Source of the DNA: JANQEU01 sp965601455
Lineage (GTDB): Bacteria; Bacteroidota; Bacteroidia; Cytophagales; Cyclobacteriaceae
Direction: 5' to 3'
Assembly: GCA_965601455.1 (NCBI GenBank)
Contig: OZ271831.1
Span: 2,294,001 to 2,358,000, forward strand
Length of the DNA: 64,000 nt
How positions within the stretch are numbered: position 1 is the stretch's first letter; the number at the start of each line of letters is the position of its first letter. The notes under the pieces are model-generated. The model saw only the letters and a list, made by a program, of their open reading frames with translations. It made no database searches and had not been told where the DNA came from. Shown here piece after piece: positions 36,778-45,771 of this stretch. Both the position numbers and the translations under genes were made by a program.

Positions 36778-39369
36778 TCACCCCTCCGTCTTCAAACTCT
36801 CAGTCACTTTTACGTTGGTTGACTTAGCAATCTGACTCAAAATGGTCAACCAGGCGATGGCGAGCATGATAAGACTAGCGGCGATGAAATACATTGGGTT
36901 TAAATCAATGCGATAAGCAAAACCGTCCAGCCAGTTTTTCATCAGATAGAATCCAATGGGTGCGGCAATCAGAATTGCCACAAGCACCAATAAGATGAAC
37001 TCTCTTGAAAGCAGTCGAATAATATTGAGGTCGCTGGAACCGAGAATCTTTCGGATGGCGATTTCCTTGAATCTACGCTGTGTACTAAAGGCCGTCAGGG
37101 CTAACAAACCCAGGCAAGAGATGGTGATGGCAACCGCTGAAAAATACTTGGAAAGTGTAGAAATCCGTGCTTCTTCCTGGTACTGCTTTTGATACTCCTT
37201 GTCTACGAAACTAAACTCAAAGGGATAACCCGGATTGAATTCCTCGTGTAGCTTTTCGATCTGTGTGATAGTCTCAACCTGATTTTCACCTAGAATCCTG
37301 GCCATGAAATGGTCGCCATCCTCGGTATACATAAAGAAGAATGGACCAATCTCATCGTGTAATCCTTCGTAGTGGAAGTCCTTCACCACACCTACAATCT
37401 GTCCGTTTTCATCTCCATTATAAAATCTTTGCCCTACAGGATCATCAAATCCAATAACATCAGCCGCAGACTCATTCAAAACAACAGCTGTATTATCTGT
37501 TCCATAGTCCCTGGACAATGAACGTCCATCAATGAACTCCACACCCAAAACTTTCGCCATATCATATCCGCCCTCTATGAAGCTGAAGTCTATACGTGGT
37601 GCTTCCTCGTCAAATCCTTGCCACCGCATACCACCACCGCCACTGACGTCTCCCGGAAGTTTTCCCCATAGGTAGGAGAGATGTATGACGCCAGGAAGGT
37701 TTCTTACCTCCTCCATAAATGCCTGCGGATCACCTTCGTAAAGCTTTCCTTCCCGATTAAATGAAATCAAATGCTCCTGGTCGTAACCCAGACTAGATTC
37801 ACGCAGGAAATTCATCTGCTTAAAAATTACAATAACTGATATGATAAGGATGACTGAAATGGCAAACTGAAAGACCACTAAACCCTTACGAAACCAGAGA
37901 CCCCCTGATCGGGTATCGGAATTTCCTTTCAGCGCTGAAACCGGTTTAAATCCGGAAAGGTAAAATCCGGGGTAAAGGCCAGAAATGATACCAGTAAGTA
38001 GAGTAAGTACCGATGCTGGCCAGGCTATACTTGATAAATTACTGATTGTTAGCACTTTGTCGGTAATAGTATTAAATGAAGGTAGAAGTAACACTACTAT
38101 TCCAAACGCCAAGATCAGTGACAGAAAAGCAATGATTATACTCTCACTGAAATACTGGTAGATCAGGGCTTTTCTGGAAGCACCTACGGCCTTCTTCACA
38201 CCAATCTCTTTTATTCTTCTGGTAGCCTGGGCAGTGGAAAGATTCATGTAGTTGATACATGCGATAATTAAGATGAATATGGCGATCAGAGAGAAAATTC
38301 GCAGATAGATGATCTTTCCCGCTACAGGGATCCCATTTTCATACTTTCCATACAGGTGTGTGTCCGAATATTTCTGGACAAATAATCGGTCACTGGTATC
38401 CAGGAAATTGTCCAGGAACCCATTAATCTTAGCGTTGAAGGCATCAATATTCACACCTTCTTTAAGGACTAATTGAACACGAGTGCCACCATTGTTCCAA
38501 TTGTTGTTTTCAGGTCTCCAACGCAGGAATATATCGAAGCTCAACAGGATATTATGCGCCATTAGATCATCATCTGACGGTTGAAATACCCCTGAAATGA
38601 GAAATGACTCGTTCGCATATTCATTTGTGAATTGAACGGTTTGTCCGATAGCGTTTTTAGGTCCGTCGAATAGACTATTAGCCAGGCTGGTAGAAATGAC
38701 AACCTGGTTGTTGTTCAGGGTTTTGGTACCAGCAACCAAATCGCAGCGAAACACATCAAAATATCCATCACCGGCAAAAAGCGGAACAGCCCTTTGGTTG
38801 TTACTTCCAATGGAAAGTACACCTTTATAATAGGCTTCTGCGATAATTGGAATACCTTTTTCGACTTCCGGTAATTCTTCTTCCATAGCTTTTGCCAGGG
38901 GCATGAGCGTGAAGTTCCTGGTGACCACACCAGTTGAAAACTTCTTGTTTACAAAAACCTCATAGTGCCTGTCACTGTCTTTTTCGTCAAAAACACCCAT
39001 CTGCATTTCGTCATTGACCCATAAGTAGATGAGTAGGGCACTGGCAAGACCAGCGGCTAGACCAAATAGATTGATAAAAAGGGTGCTTTTATAGCGTTTA
39101 AAGCTTCTTACTGTGATTAAAAGATTGTGTTTGAACATGGCCGTTTTATTGATTGAGTATTGACTTTTTCCTTTGAAGAAGAGATGGATGATGATGCTAA
39201 ATACCTCCTTTAGGTACAACCATTGGGCTTTTCGGACCCCTTTCGTGGCAACATTGGATTCGAATAGTTCTTCCAGATCCCAATGAGCTGTTGGCAGGAA
39301 GTCATAGGAGCAGAAGCTTTCCAATAGCCACTTACCCAATCGGGGAGGGGTAACCTTCTTGCTGCTCAT
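36778..39369 (-). CDS. FtsX-type ABC permease with N-terminal permease prefix domain
   Basis: This 863-residue permease starts with a prefix domain (PRLGKWLLESFC...WDLEELFE, residues ~5-65), then has helix 1, a MacB-type periplasmic domain, an FtsX block with IKEIGVKKAVGA near residue 395, a second periplasmic domain, and a final FtsX block with FKEIAIRKILGS near 775. It is closely similar in layout to the protein at 9289, indicating paralogy. It overlaps the upstream PadR gene by 4 bp (ATGA), so the two are coupled. No ATPase is adjacent. The substrate is unknown. Confidence 0.9.
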   Translation of the reverse strand: MSSKKVTPPRLGKWLLESFCSYDFLPTAHWDLEELFESNVATKGVRKAQWLYLKEVFSIIIHLFFKGKSQYSINKTAMFKHNLLITVRSFKRYKSTLFINLFGLAAGLASALLIYLWVNDEMQMGVFDEKDSDRHYEVFVNKKFSTGVVTRNFTLMPLAKAMEEELPEVEKGIPIIAEAYYKGVLSIGSNNQRAVPLFAGDGYFDVFRCDLVAGTKTLNNNQVVISTSLANSLFDGPKNAIGQTVQFTNEYANESFLISGVFQPSDDDLMAHNILLSFDIFLRWRPENNNWNNGGTRVQLVLKEGVNIDAFNAKINGFLDNFLDTSDRLFVQKYSDTHLYGKYENGIPVAGKIIYLRIFSLIAIFILIIACINYMNLSTAQATRRIKEIGVKKAVGASRKALIYQYFSESIIIAFLSLILAFGIVVLLLPSFNTITDKVLTISNLSSIAWPASVLTLLTGIISGLYPGFYLSGFKPVSALKGNSDTRSGGLWFRKGLVVFQFAISVILIISVIVIFKQMNFLRESSLGYDQEHLISFNREGKLYEGDPQAFMEEVRNLPGVIHLSYLWGKLPGDVSGGGGMRWQGFDEEAPRIDFSFIEGGYDMAKVLGVEFIDGRSLSRDYGTDNTAVVLNESAADVIGFDDPVGQRFYNGDENGQIVGVVKDFHYEGLHDEIGPFFFMYTEDGDHFMARILGENQVETITQIEKLHEEFNPGYPFEFSFVDKEYQKQYQEEARISTLSKYFSAVAITISCLGLLALTAFSTQRRFKEIAIRKILGSSDLNIIRLLSREFILLVLVAILIAAPIGFYLMKNWLDGFAYRIDLNPMYFIAASLIMLAIAWLTILSQIAKSTNVKVTESLKTEG

Positions 39370-39701
39370 TTAAGGAGGGACACTTTTGCTTCCGGAAGTC
39401 GGTCAAACAAGTTGTTACGCATGTTTCTGACCTCGTTTAAGGCAATGACGCCTTCTTTGGTGATGTCAAAATACTGCTTGCGTCGTCCACCTTGTTTTTC
39501 GGTGATTCCACCAACCCTGGAAGTAACCCAGCCTTTTTCCTCTAACCGCTGTAAAGCGGCGTATAGGGCACCCAGACTGATATTCTTCTTGAGCTGAACC
39601 TCCAGTTCCTGCTTAATGGTTACCCCGTAGGCATTGTCCTGTAATACACCTGTAGTTAACAGCACCAGCTCTTCAAAAGCACCTAGTGTAGTTTTTTTCA
39701 T
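39366..39701 (-). CDS. PadR-family transcriptional regulator
   Basis: This 111-residue winged-helix protein matches PadR: LGAFEELVLLTTGVLQDNAYG, the recognition region SLGALYAALQRLEEKGWV and the wing TEKQGGRRKQYFDIT. It is the first gene of a coupled pair with the permease downstream on the same strand. A 17-bp inverted repeat with one mismatch lies directly upstream (39707-39755), so autoregulation is likely. It is a paralogue of the protein at 8954. Confidence 0.93.
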   Translation of the reverse strand: MKKTTLGAFEELVLLTTGVLQDNAYGVTIKQELEVQLKKNISLGALYAALQRLEEKGWVTSRVGGITEKQGGRRKQYFDITKEGVIALNEVRNMRNNLFDRLPEAKVSLLK

Positions 39702-39706
39702 TTCCT

Positions 39707-39755
39707 CTCTTTTCCGTAATAAAGTTGTAAATATAAAGTTTATTACGAAAAAGAG
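39707..39755. promoter_or_regulatory. Long inverted repeat, candidate PadR operator
   Basis: Arms 39707-39723 and 39739-39755 are reverse complements over 17 bp with a single mismatch (core CGTAATAAA / TTTATTACG), separated by 15 bp. The repeat starts 6 bp upstream of the PadR start codon on the minus strand, where the promoter must lie. This is what an autoregulatory PadR operator would look like. Confidence 0.6.
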
Positions 39756-39829
39756 GATAAATGGTTTATTTAATGATTCCTGGGGTAGGAGATGAAAGTA
39801 TTTCCTAACTTATAAAAACCAACAGCCTT

Positions 39830-40075
39830 ACTTCCTCACCATCGATGAATGCATGGTACAAGCAGAATTTGGGATTATGAAGGTGCGTCGGCCAGTCGAA
39901 ACACCGGGCCAGCGTCGGGCCCCGATAGCTATCGGGTAGGGCTGAAGGTTTGTTTCGATCACCCGGTGATCCGATTGATTTTTTGGATACGTTTTTATCA
40001 AGAAAAAAGTATCTACCTGTCGACGCGCGGTTGACTCATGGCCAAAAGTCACTTCCTCACCCTCGATGAATGCAT
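39830..40075. repeat. Short insertion with 25-bp duplication of a gene end
   Basis: The 25-bp segments at 39830-39854 and 40051-40075 are identical except for one base. The right copy is the true end of the lipoprotein gene, including its last codons; the left copy repeats those codons (MHSSMVRK instead of MHSSRVRK) with its own stop. The ~196 bp between them contain the palindrome CCCGATAGCTATCGGG (39921-39936) and a second dyad around GATCACCCGGTGATC. The arrangement suggests a small non-coding element that inserted and duplicated the target, or a tandem duplication with later insertion. No open frame inside is credible. Confidence 0.55.
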
Positions 40076-40525
40076 CATTTTCAGTCTCCAGCCTGCTTCT
40101 GTAGGTACGGCCAGGGCGCTTTCCAACCAGCTAGCTTCACCTACCAATGTATCAGCCTGGGTGAACTCCGCATAATTGAAGTACGCTATCTGGATGGACT
40201 CACCATATTTATCGATCCATAAGTATTCCATTCGATTGGTTCTTTTGGCTCGGTCTGGCCTGGCTAGCTGTCCACGCATATATTCTTTGATGCGATCATT
40301 GTCCCAAACTTCTCCTTGCTCCAGGATGATGAAATCCGCTGTGTGATAGGTACTTATCTTGGATGAATCTACTCCAGCCCATAAGTCATCGAAAGAACCT
40401 TGAATGAGGTTCTTAGCTATCTCAATTTCTTCGGGGCTGATTTCATTTGAATTTGTTTTGGTCTGTTGGGGTTGGCAAGCGATGAGTAGAAAAGCAAGTG
40501 CTGATATGTTATAAATGGATTTCAC
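40049..40525 (-). CDS. SnoaL/DUF4440-like lipoprotein
   Basis: This 158-residue protein has a lipoprotein signal with the lipobox FLLIAC (Cys17). The mature part resembles the NTF2-like/DUF4440 fold: helix LIQGSFDDLWAG, then TADFIILEQGEVWDNDRIKEYM, strands around RMEYLWIDKYGESIQIAYFNYAE, and the ending WRLKMMHSS. These proteins bind small molecules or act as ketosteroid-isomerase-like enzymes; most Bacteroidota members have no known role. The end of the gene has been duplicated by the downstream insertion at 39830-40075. Confidence 0.8.
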   Translation of the reverse strand: MKSIYNISALAFLLIACQPQQTKTNSNEISPEEIEIAKNLIQGSFDDLWAGVDSSKISTYHTADFIILEQGEVWDNDRIKEYMRGQLARPDRAKRTNRMEYLWIDKYGESIQIAYFNYAEFTQADTLVGEASWLESALAVPTEAGWRLKMMHSSRVRK

Positions 40526-40660
40526 AATTACTTAGTTGATTTACTTAAAGAGTCAAATATATATGAATTGGACCCTGTAGACAGATGTATCACTCATTGA
40601 CATAATTCAATTTTCCTATTTACGTTATCTACTATTTAGAGAGTTTCAAAATTGTATTCA

Positions 40661-41185
40661 ATGACAATAAAAGGTCAATTAGTTACATTATTGATCTTAA
40701 TAGGTAACCTTCTGTATGGACAAGATCTGAGACTCGGTATCGAACCAGGTCTCAGATTAAGTCCAATGGACCGAGTCATGGGACCTGGTATTGGCCTCTT
40801 CATTGGCAAAATTGATTCCAAATTCTCCTTTTTGATAAAAGAGGACGGGATAATTAGCGAATTGGGAATTCCTCCGGAGAAGTCATACAAGGTAATATTT
40901 TCGACATCACTATTGGTACAATACGAAGTAGTATCAGAGAAACTTCATATGGGCTTAGGACCGACTTATGTATCAAGGCGCAATGCAATACAAATACCCG
41001 GAGAGAAGCTTGGCTATAGATCAATTTCTCTGTTTGGAACTTACTCCATTCGCAAATTTATTTTCGAGCTAAGGGGCGCTATTCACCTGGGCCCAAATCA
41101 ATGGAAAGTCGGAGCCGACTATGGTTATTTATTTCCACTGACCCTGGCAATCCATTATCATATCGACCTGAGTAAGAATCATTAG
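40661..41185 (+). CDS. Hypothetical secreted barrel-like protein
   Basis: The ATG at 40661 is preferred over a TTG 9 bp upstream and gives 174 residues. A signal peptide (residues 1-17, LVTLLILIGNLLYG) precedes a beta-rich body with aromatic/aliphatic alternation (GLRLSPMDRVMGPGIGLFIG, SISLFGTYSIRKFIFELRG, YLFPLTLAIHYHIDL). This resembles small outer-membrane barrel proteins of Bacteroidota, though the C-terminal residue is not Phe. I recognise no family. It is transcribed alone. Confidence 0.6.
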   Translation: MTIKGQLVTLLILIGNLLYGQDLRLGIEPGLRLSPMDRVMGPGIGLFIGKIDSKFSFLIKEDGIISELGIPPEKSYKVIFSTSLLVQYEVVSEKLHMGLGPTYVSRRNAIQIPGEKLGYRSISLFGTYSIRKFIFELRGAIHLGPNQWKVGADYGYLFPLTLAIHYHIDLSKNH

Positions 41186-41369
41186 TCAAATGAGATTTCC
41201 AAATATTCAGGATTAAATAGACCCCAAAACTGATCGAAAACGTACAGTAAATGGGTCCGTTTACGCACAAGTCTTATACAGTCAATATACATATGATATT
41301 GTATATCAATTAGTTACATTCTCGGCATCTCTTTTGAACATTAACGTCTAAAATCAATCCTCGAAAAAT

Positions 41370-43769
41370 ATGCTTCGTAATTTTTTCATCATAGCCATCA
41401 GGAGTATCAACAGACACAAATTATACAGTGTCCTAAATATTATTGGACTGTCTGGAGGTATTACCGCTAGCCTTCTCTTACTCCTCTACATCAACGATGA
41501 ATTGAATTATGATAACGGCCATTCCAAAGCCGATCAGATTTACCGGGTAAATACCATTGCGGAAATTGCGGATACCAAAATATCCATTGTCAACACAATG
41601 ACACCTCTGGGTCCGGCATTAAAAAACGACTATCCGGAGGTGTTAGATTTTGTACGATTAAACGCATTTGGAGAAACACTCATCACCAAGGACGAAAACA
41701 GGTTTTATGAGGAAGGGTTCTTTTTTACGGACTCCACCTTTTTCGACTTTTTTGATATTGAATTGGTCAGAGGAGATAAAAAGACCGTTTTATCCGAGCC
41801 AAATACCCTGGTACTTACCGAAGATTTAGCAAAAAAATACTTTGGTGATGAAAATCCCATTGGGCAAACCATAAAAACAGGGGCGGAAGAAAACCTTAAA
41901 ACCGTTACAGGTGTGATGAAAGAACCGGATTTCAGTACCCACATCAAACCACAAATATTGGTTTCCTACAGTACGCTGCCTGATCCCGGTCCTGCTGCCT
42001 GGGGAAATATCAACGATTATACCTACATCATGCTTCCGGAGGGTTATGATCATAAACTACTTGAAGCCAGGTTCCCTGAGGTTTTTGACAAGTACATGAG
42101 CGAACTGTTCAAGCAATTTGACGCCAAAGCGGAATTCACAATGACCCCATTTCTTGACATTCACTTGAACACAGGTTTGGAGGGAGAAATGGAGCCTGGT
42201 GGTACCATGGCCTACATATATATTTTCACGGCCATAGCACTATTCATATTACTTATCGCAAGTATCAATTACATGAATATGTCCACTGCCAGAGCCACCA
42301 CCAGGTCAAAAGAAGTGGGAATAAGGAAAGTAATGGGATCCTATATCGGACAGCTCAGGTGGCAATTTGTCACAGAATCAGTCCTCGTAACGCTCATATC
42401 TGCCGTGATAAGTGGGATTGTTTCCTTTATAATTCTTCCTTATTTCAATGAATTGGCAGGAAAAAATATACCCCTTGACTTCTATCTGGATCCAAGAGTA
42501 GTACTGGGGTTTCTGTTTATCATATTCTTCGTTGGTACCGTGTCGGGTAGCTATCCTGCCTTTTATTTATCCAGGTTCAAACCCGTTCAGGTTTTAAAAG
42601 GGGGAAAAGGACTTATCGGAGGCGGCAATACTAGCTTAAGAAAGGTGCTGGTTATCCTGCAGTTCAGTATTTCATTGATCATGATTGTAAGCACCTGGGT
42701 AGTGTATGATCAGTTAAGCTACATGAATAATAAGGATCTTGGTTTTAATAAGGACCAGGTAATTCAGGTTTCACTTAGCGGATCAGCGGTCAGAGACAAA
42801 TATGATGTGTTAAGAAATGAGCTGCTGAAAAATCCCATTATTGAAGCCGTTGGAAGTGGCCAGGGCACACCCGGTGGTAAAAACCTCAATGTTCAGGGTA
42901 TCGGTGTTGAAACAAATTCGGGTGAGATAATCGATGAGATATTTCAATCGATCTCTGTAGATCAGCATTACCTATCGACTTTGGAAATACCAGTGATCGA
43001 AGGGCGAGATTTTCTCACAGATGTTGGTCGGGATACCAGTGACGGTGTGATTGTGAATGTGGCCATGGTTAAAAAAATGGGATGGGAGGAGCCAATAGGT
43101 AGAAAGTTTGGCGTAATTATGGGAGAAGATCTGACCAGGTCATATAAAAAAGTAGTGGGAGTAATCCAGGACTTTCACATGCGGGCATTACAGGAACCTA
43201 TTGAACCTATTGTGATTCACATGAACCTGGATGGTCCTCAAATGTTGGTGCGGATGAATGGAAGTAAAATAGAAGCTTCCATGGCTTACATCGAAAAAAC
43301 GTGGAAAGAGGTAGTCACCAACAGACCGTTGGAATATACTTTTCTATCACAGGATTTTGCCGAACAGTATGAGGAAGATCAGCGTAGAGGAAGCATTTTC
43401 GCCATATTCTCGGCATTGACCATTTTAATCGCCTGTATGGGCTTATTCGGACTCGCGTCCTTCAATTCTGAAATGAAAAAGAAAGAGATAGGCTTGCGAA
43501 AAGTGATGGGTGCTTCGCTTTGGGATATCATGATTTTGGTAGGGAAGGACTTCTTGAAGCTGGTATTCTTCGCAATGTTCATTGCCTTCCCGATAGCCTA
43601 CTATTTCATGAATAATTGGTTGCAGGAATTCAGCTTCCGGGTAGAATTGAGTGCATTTACGTTCTTACTTTCAGCCCTGGTAACCGTTTTGATAACCTTA
43701 CTAACGATAAGTTATCACTCCATTGTCGCGGGGTTTTCCAATCCCACAGATTCATTGAAAGAGGAGTAG
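41370..43769 (+). CDS. FtsX-type ABC permease (no prefix domain)
   Basis: This 799-residue permease has two MacB/FtsX halves. Helix 1 (VLNIIGLSGGITASLLLLLYI) begins near residue 22 directly after a short basic N-terminus, so the prefix domain of the two PadR-linked permeases is absent. The first FtsX block contains SKEVGIRKVMGS near residue 315 and the second KKEIGLRKVMGA near 708. No PadR regulator or ATPase gene is next to it, so its control and partner are unknown. It is convergent with a barrel-like gene at 43856. Confidence 0.9.
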   Translation: MLRNFFIIAIRSINRHKLYSVLNIIGLSGGITASLLLLLYINDELNYDNGHSKADQIYRVNTIAEIADTKISIVNTMTPLGPALKNDYPEVLDFVRLNAFGETLITKDENRFYEEGFFFTDSTFFDFFDIELVRGDKKTVLSEPNTLVLTEDLAKKYFGDENPIGQTIKTGAEENLKTVTGVMKEPDFSTHIKPQILVSYSTLPDPGPAAWGNINDYTYIMLPEGYDHKLLEARFPEVFDKYMSELFKQFDAKAEFTMTPFLDIHLNTGLEGEMEPGGTMAYIYIFTAIALFILLIASINYMNMSTARATTRSKEVGIRKVMGSYIGQLRWQFVTESVLVTLISAVISGIVSFIILPYFNELAGKNIPLDFYLDPRVVLGFLFIIFFVGTVSGSYPAFYLSRFKPVQVLKGGKGLIGGGNTSLRKVLVILQFSISLIMIVSTWVVYDQLSYMNNKDLGFNKDQVIQVSLSGSAVRDKYDVLRNELLKNPIIEAVGSGQGTPGGKNLNVQGIGVETNSGEIIDEIFQSISVDQHYLSTLEIPVIEGRDFLTDVGRDTSDGVIVNVAMVKKMGWEEPIGRKFGVIMGEDLTRSYKKVVGVIQDFHMRALQEPIEPIVIHMNLDGPQMLVRMNGSKIEASMAYIEKTWKEVVTNRPLEYTFLSQDFAEQYEEDQRRGSIFAIFSALTILIACMGLFGLASFNSEMKKKEIGLRKVMGASLWDIMILVGKDFLKLVFFAMFIAFPIAYYFMNNWLQEFSFRVELSAFTFLLSALVTVLITLLTISYHSIVAGFSNPTDSLKEE

Positions 43770-43855
43770 AGGATATTTTGGAAATGGGTTCTGAAAAGGT
43801 TCTTCTTGATCGAGAATTAGGGTTGGCTAAACCCGTGGCAAAGCCAGTTTTATCA

Positions 43856-44632
43856 TTAATTTGATAGGCTGATCTTGACGTTGAAAAGCAGCAAATCATT
43901 GACATGAGGAATATCCTCCAGGTGTACATTTCGAAACCTTAGGTCGTAATTCAAACCGACGGAAAATACTTTGCCAAGGGGGAAGCTCCATCCAGCGGTA
44001 AGCCATATCCAGTGGTCTTGACGTTCTCTCATTGATTGGACCATGGAGAGGTTGTAGTTCAGGAGTATATTCGGTTTACCTAATCGATGCTGACCGGAGA
44101 TATTAGCAAAACCTAACGCGAAAGACCTTTGAGAAGAAATGAAACGGCTATTTTCAAATACCTCTCCCTGATAATTACTATGCTCGTATCCTCCGCCTAT
44201 AAGCACCTTAAAATCAGTTTGCTTCATGAAAGGTATTGTTCGAATGCCTATGATTCCCCTGTTGATGTTGCGCACCCGATATAAAACGTTGCTGTGAAAA
44301 CTATGCCCAATAGCAGGTAATATCCTGGCTTTTAAATGAGACCTAAACATGAGGATGGTCCTAAAATCCCAATCGTCCGCAATGATGCCACCGTTTACTT
44401 CCGTATAGGTGTAATTCGAGTAGTTATTGAACTCCCACTTTTCCTTTTCGAGGTGATTGTTGGAAGTGACCCTAATGGCTGTTTGTGAGAAGACACCAGT
44501 TTTCCGTTGACCTCCAATCTGAAAATCTAGATCATATTTTAAGGAGTCGGAGTTTTGCGCAAAAGCACTGTAGCTGGAAATGAGTACCGTTAGGAATACA
44601 CCGAACTTGATTTTTAGTAAAGTGGACTGCAT
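43856..44632 (-). CDS. DUF481-like outer-membrane protein
   Basis: This 258-residue protein has a signal peptide (LTVLISSYSAFAQ) and a strand-rich body (WEFNNYSNYTYTEVNGG, DWDFRTILMFRSHL, FKVLIGGGYEHS, LGFANISGQHRLG, SVGLNYDLRFRNV) typical of outer-membrane barrels of the DUF481 type. It is the last gene of the operon that reads from 48632, 41 bp after the previous gene. Its role may be surface exposure or export of the operon's secreted proteins; this is inference. Confidence 0.65.
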   Translation of the reverse strand: MQSTLLKIKFGVFLTVLISSYSAFAQNSDSLKYDLDFQIGGQRKTGVFSQTAIRVTSNNHLEKEKWEFNNYSNYTYTEVNGGIIADDWDFRTILMFRSHLKARILPAIGHSFHSNVLYRVRNINRGIIGIRTIPFMKQTDFKVLIGGGYEHSNYQGEVFENSRFISSQRSFALGFANISGQHRLGKPNILLNYNLSMVQSMRERQDHWIWLTAGWSFPLGKVFSVGLNYDLRFRNVHLEDIPHVNDLLLFNVKISLSN

Positions 44633-44673
44633 TACTTGTACAATTAATGAGAAATGCCTCTCGGCTATGATTG

Positions 44674-45765
44674 CTACAAAGAAAAATGCCTGACAAATTG
44701 CTGGTTTTCAGAATCATTTGGACCTGATTTTCGGTCTAACAATCCTTCCATGTTGTTTCCTGCTACATCTTCCATTCGCGGATCAAAGACGATTTGATAG
44801 TTTCCGTTCTGCCAGGGTTGTTCAGGCGTGAATTGCGCTTTTTTTTCATCTCGGGATGTTTCCCATATACCGGAAATCTTCTGATTGTCTACCCTTATGA
44901 TCTTGATCATGGATTGTACCAGTGCATGGTCCATGATTCTATCGAAATGAATAGTCAACCCACCGTCTTTTACTTCCGATTTCTCGATAATCCAATCTTC
45001 AACCACCATCTTTTGACGATAGGCGGGTCCGACCACAAATTCTTTTGTGGTTGAAGTGGATAATTCCTGACCGTAAACATCCTGCCATTTACCTGATATG
45101 TTTAATGTGTATTTTTTTCCTTCAAGTAAAGCAGGACCCAGTTCCTTATTAGTGGAAACCCCTCTTTTAATGCGTCCCGGATCAAATAGAATCGTGAGGC
45201 GTTTGCCATCCGCACTCCACAACTCTTGTTTGAATTCCATAAAAGCGCGATTATCCACATTTCCATTGTCATCTACCAGCTCAATATGTGTCAAAGCTTG
45301 CCCTTTTTTCATGGGGGTGTTGAAGTAGAAATAGAATCGTAACAGATTCTCAGGGAGAACGTCTGCAGAAGGGTAGATGCTTAACAGTTTTGCTTTTTCC
45401 AAAGCCAACTTTTCTCCTACCTGAAAGTGGTGATACAAGTAGCCTTTGCCAGCTTGAAAATCCTTGACCCGCGCGACATAGGTCAGCCCATTTTCAAAAG
45501 GATAGTACGGGGTAAAAACCAAAAAATCACCTTCAACTTGATATCGTCCTTGGATCGCATTTGAGTGATAGTCCTCAGCCTCATTCTTAACAAACGCAGC
45601 TAAATAATCTGATTCTTCTGCCTTTGAACTGGCAACAGCAGAAATGTTCAGTCTTACACTCCCTTGCTTATGACTCGGTGTCGTAAGGTCAGGAATGGAT
45701 TGAGACATTATTTCTAACCGGGAAAGGATCATAGTCAATATGATTAATAAGTAGTGACGATTCAA
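44674..45765 (-). CDS. Secreted Ig-like (bacterial Ig, SbsA-type) protein
   Basis: This 363-residue protein has a signal peptide (about residues 1-21) and a beta-sandwich-rich body. FYFNTPMKKGQALTHIELVD, then LTILFDPGRIKRG, and again LTIHFDRIMDHAL with VFDPRMEDVAGN are the repeated pattern of SbsA/Big_5-type Ig domains (V.F...M....). These are surface or periplasmic structural modules. It follows the tandem paralogues by 6 bp and clearly belongs to the operon from 48632. The function is unknown. Confidence 0.7.
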   Translation of the reverse strand: MNRHYLLIILTMILSRLEIMSQSIPDLTTPSHKQGSVRLNISAVASSKAEESDYLAAFVKNEAEDYHSNAIQGRYQVEGDFLVFTPYYPFENGLTYVARVKDFQAGKGYLYHHFQVGEKLALEKAKLLSIYPSADVLPENLLRFYFYFNTPMKKGQALTHIELVDDNGNVDNRAFMEFKQELWSADGKRLTILFDPGRIKRGVSTNKELGPALLEGKKYTLNISGKWQDVYGQELSTSTTKEFVVGPAYRQKMVVEDWIIEKSEVKDGGLTIHFDRIMDHALVQSMIKIIRVDNQKISGIWETSRDEKKAQFTPEQPWQNGNYQIVFDPRMEDVAGNNMEGLLDRKSGPNDSENQQFVRHFSL

Positions 45766-45771
45766 AACGAG

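Noticed and set aside
39828..40052. 74-codon frame in the insertion
   Set aside because: Its last 8 codons are a duplicated gene end and the rest covers palindromic non-coding sequence.
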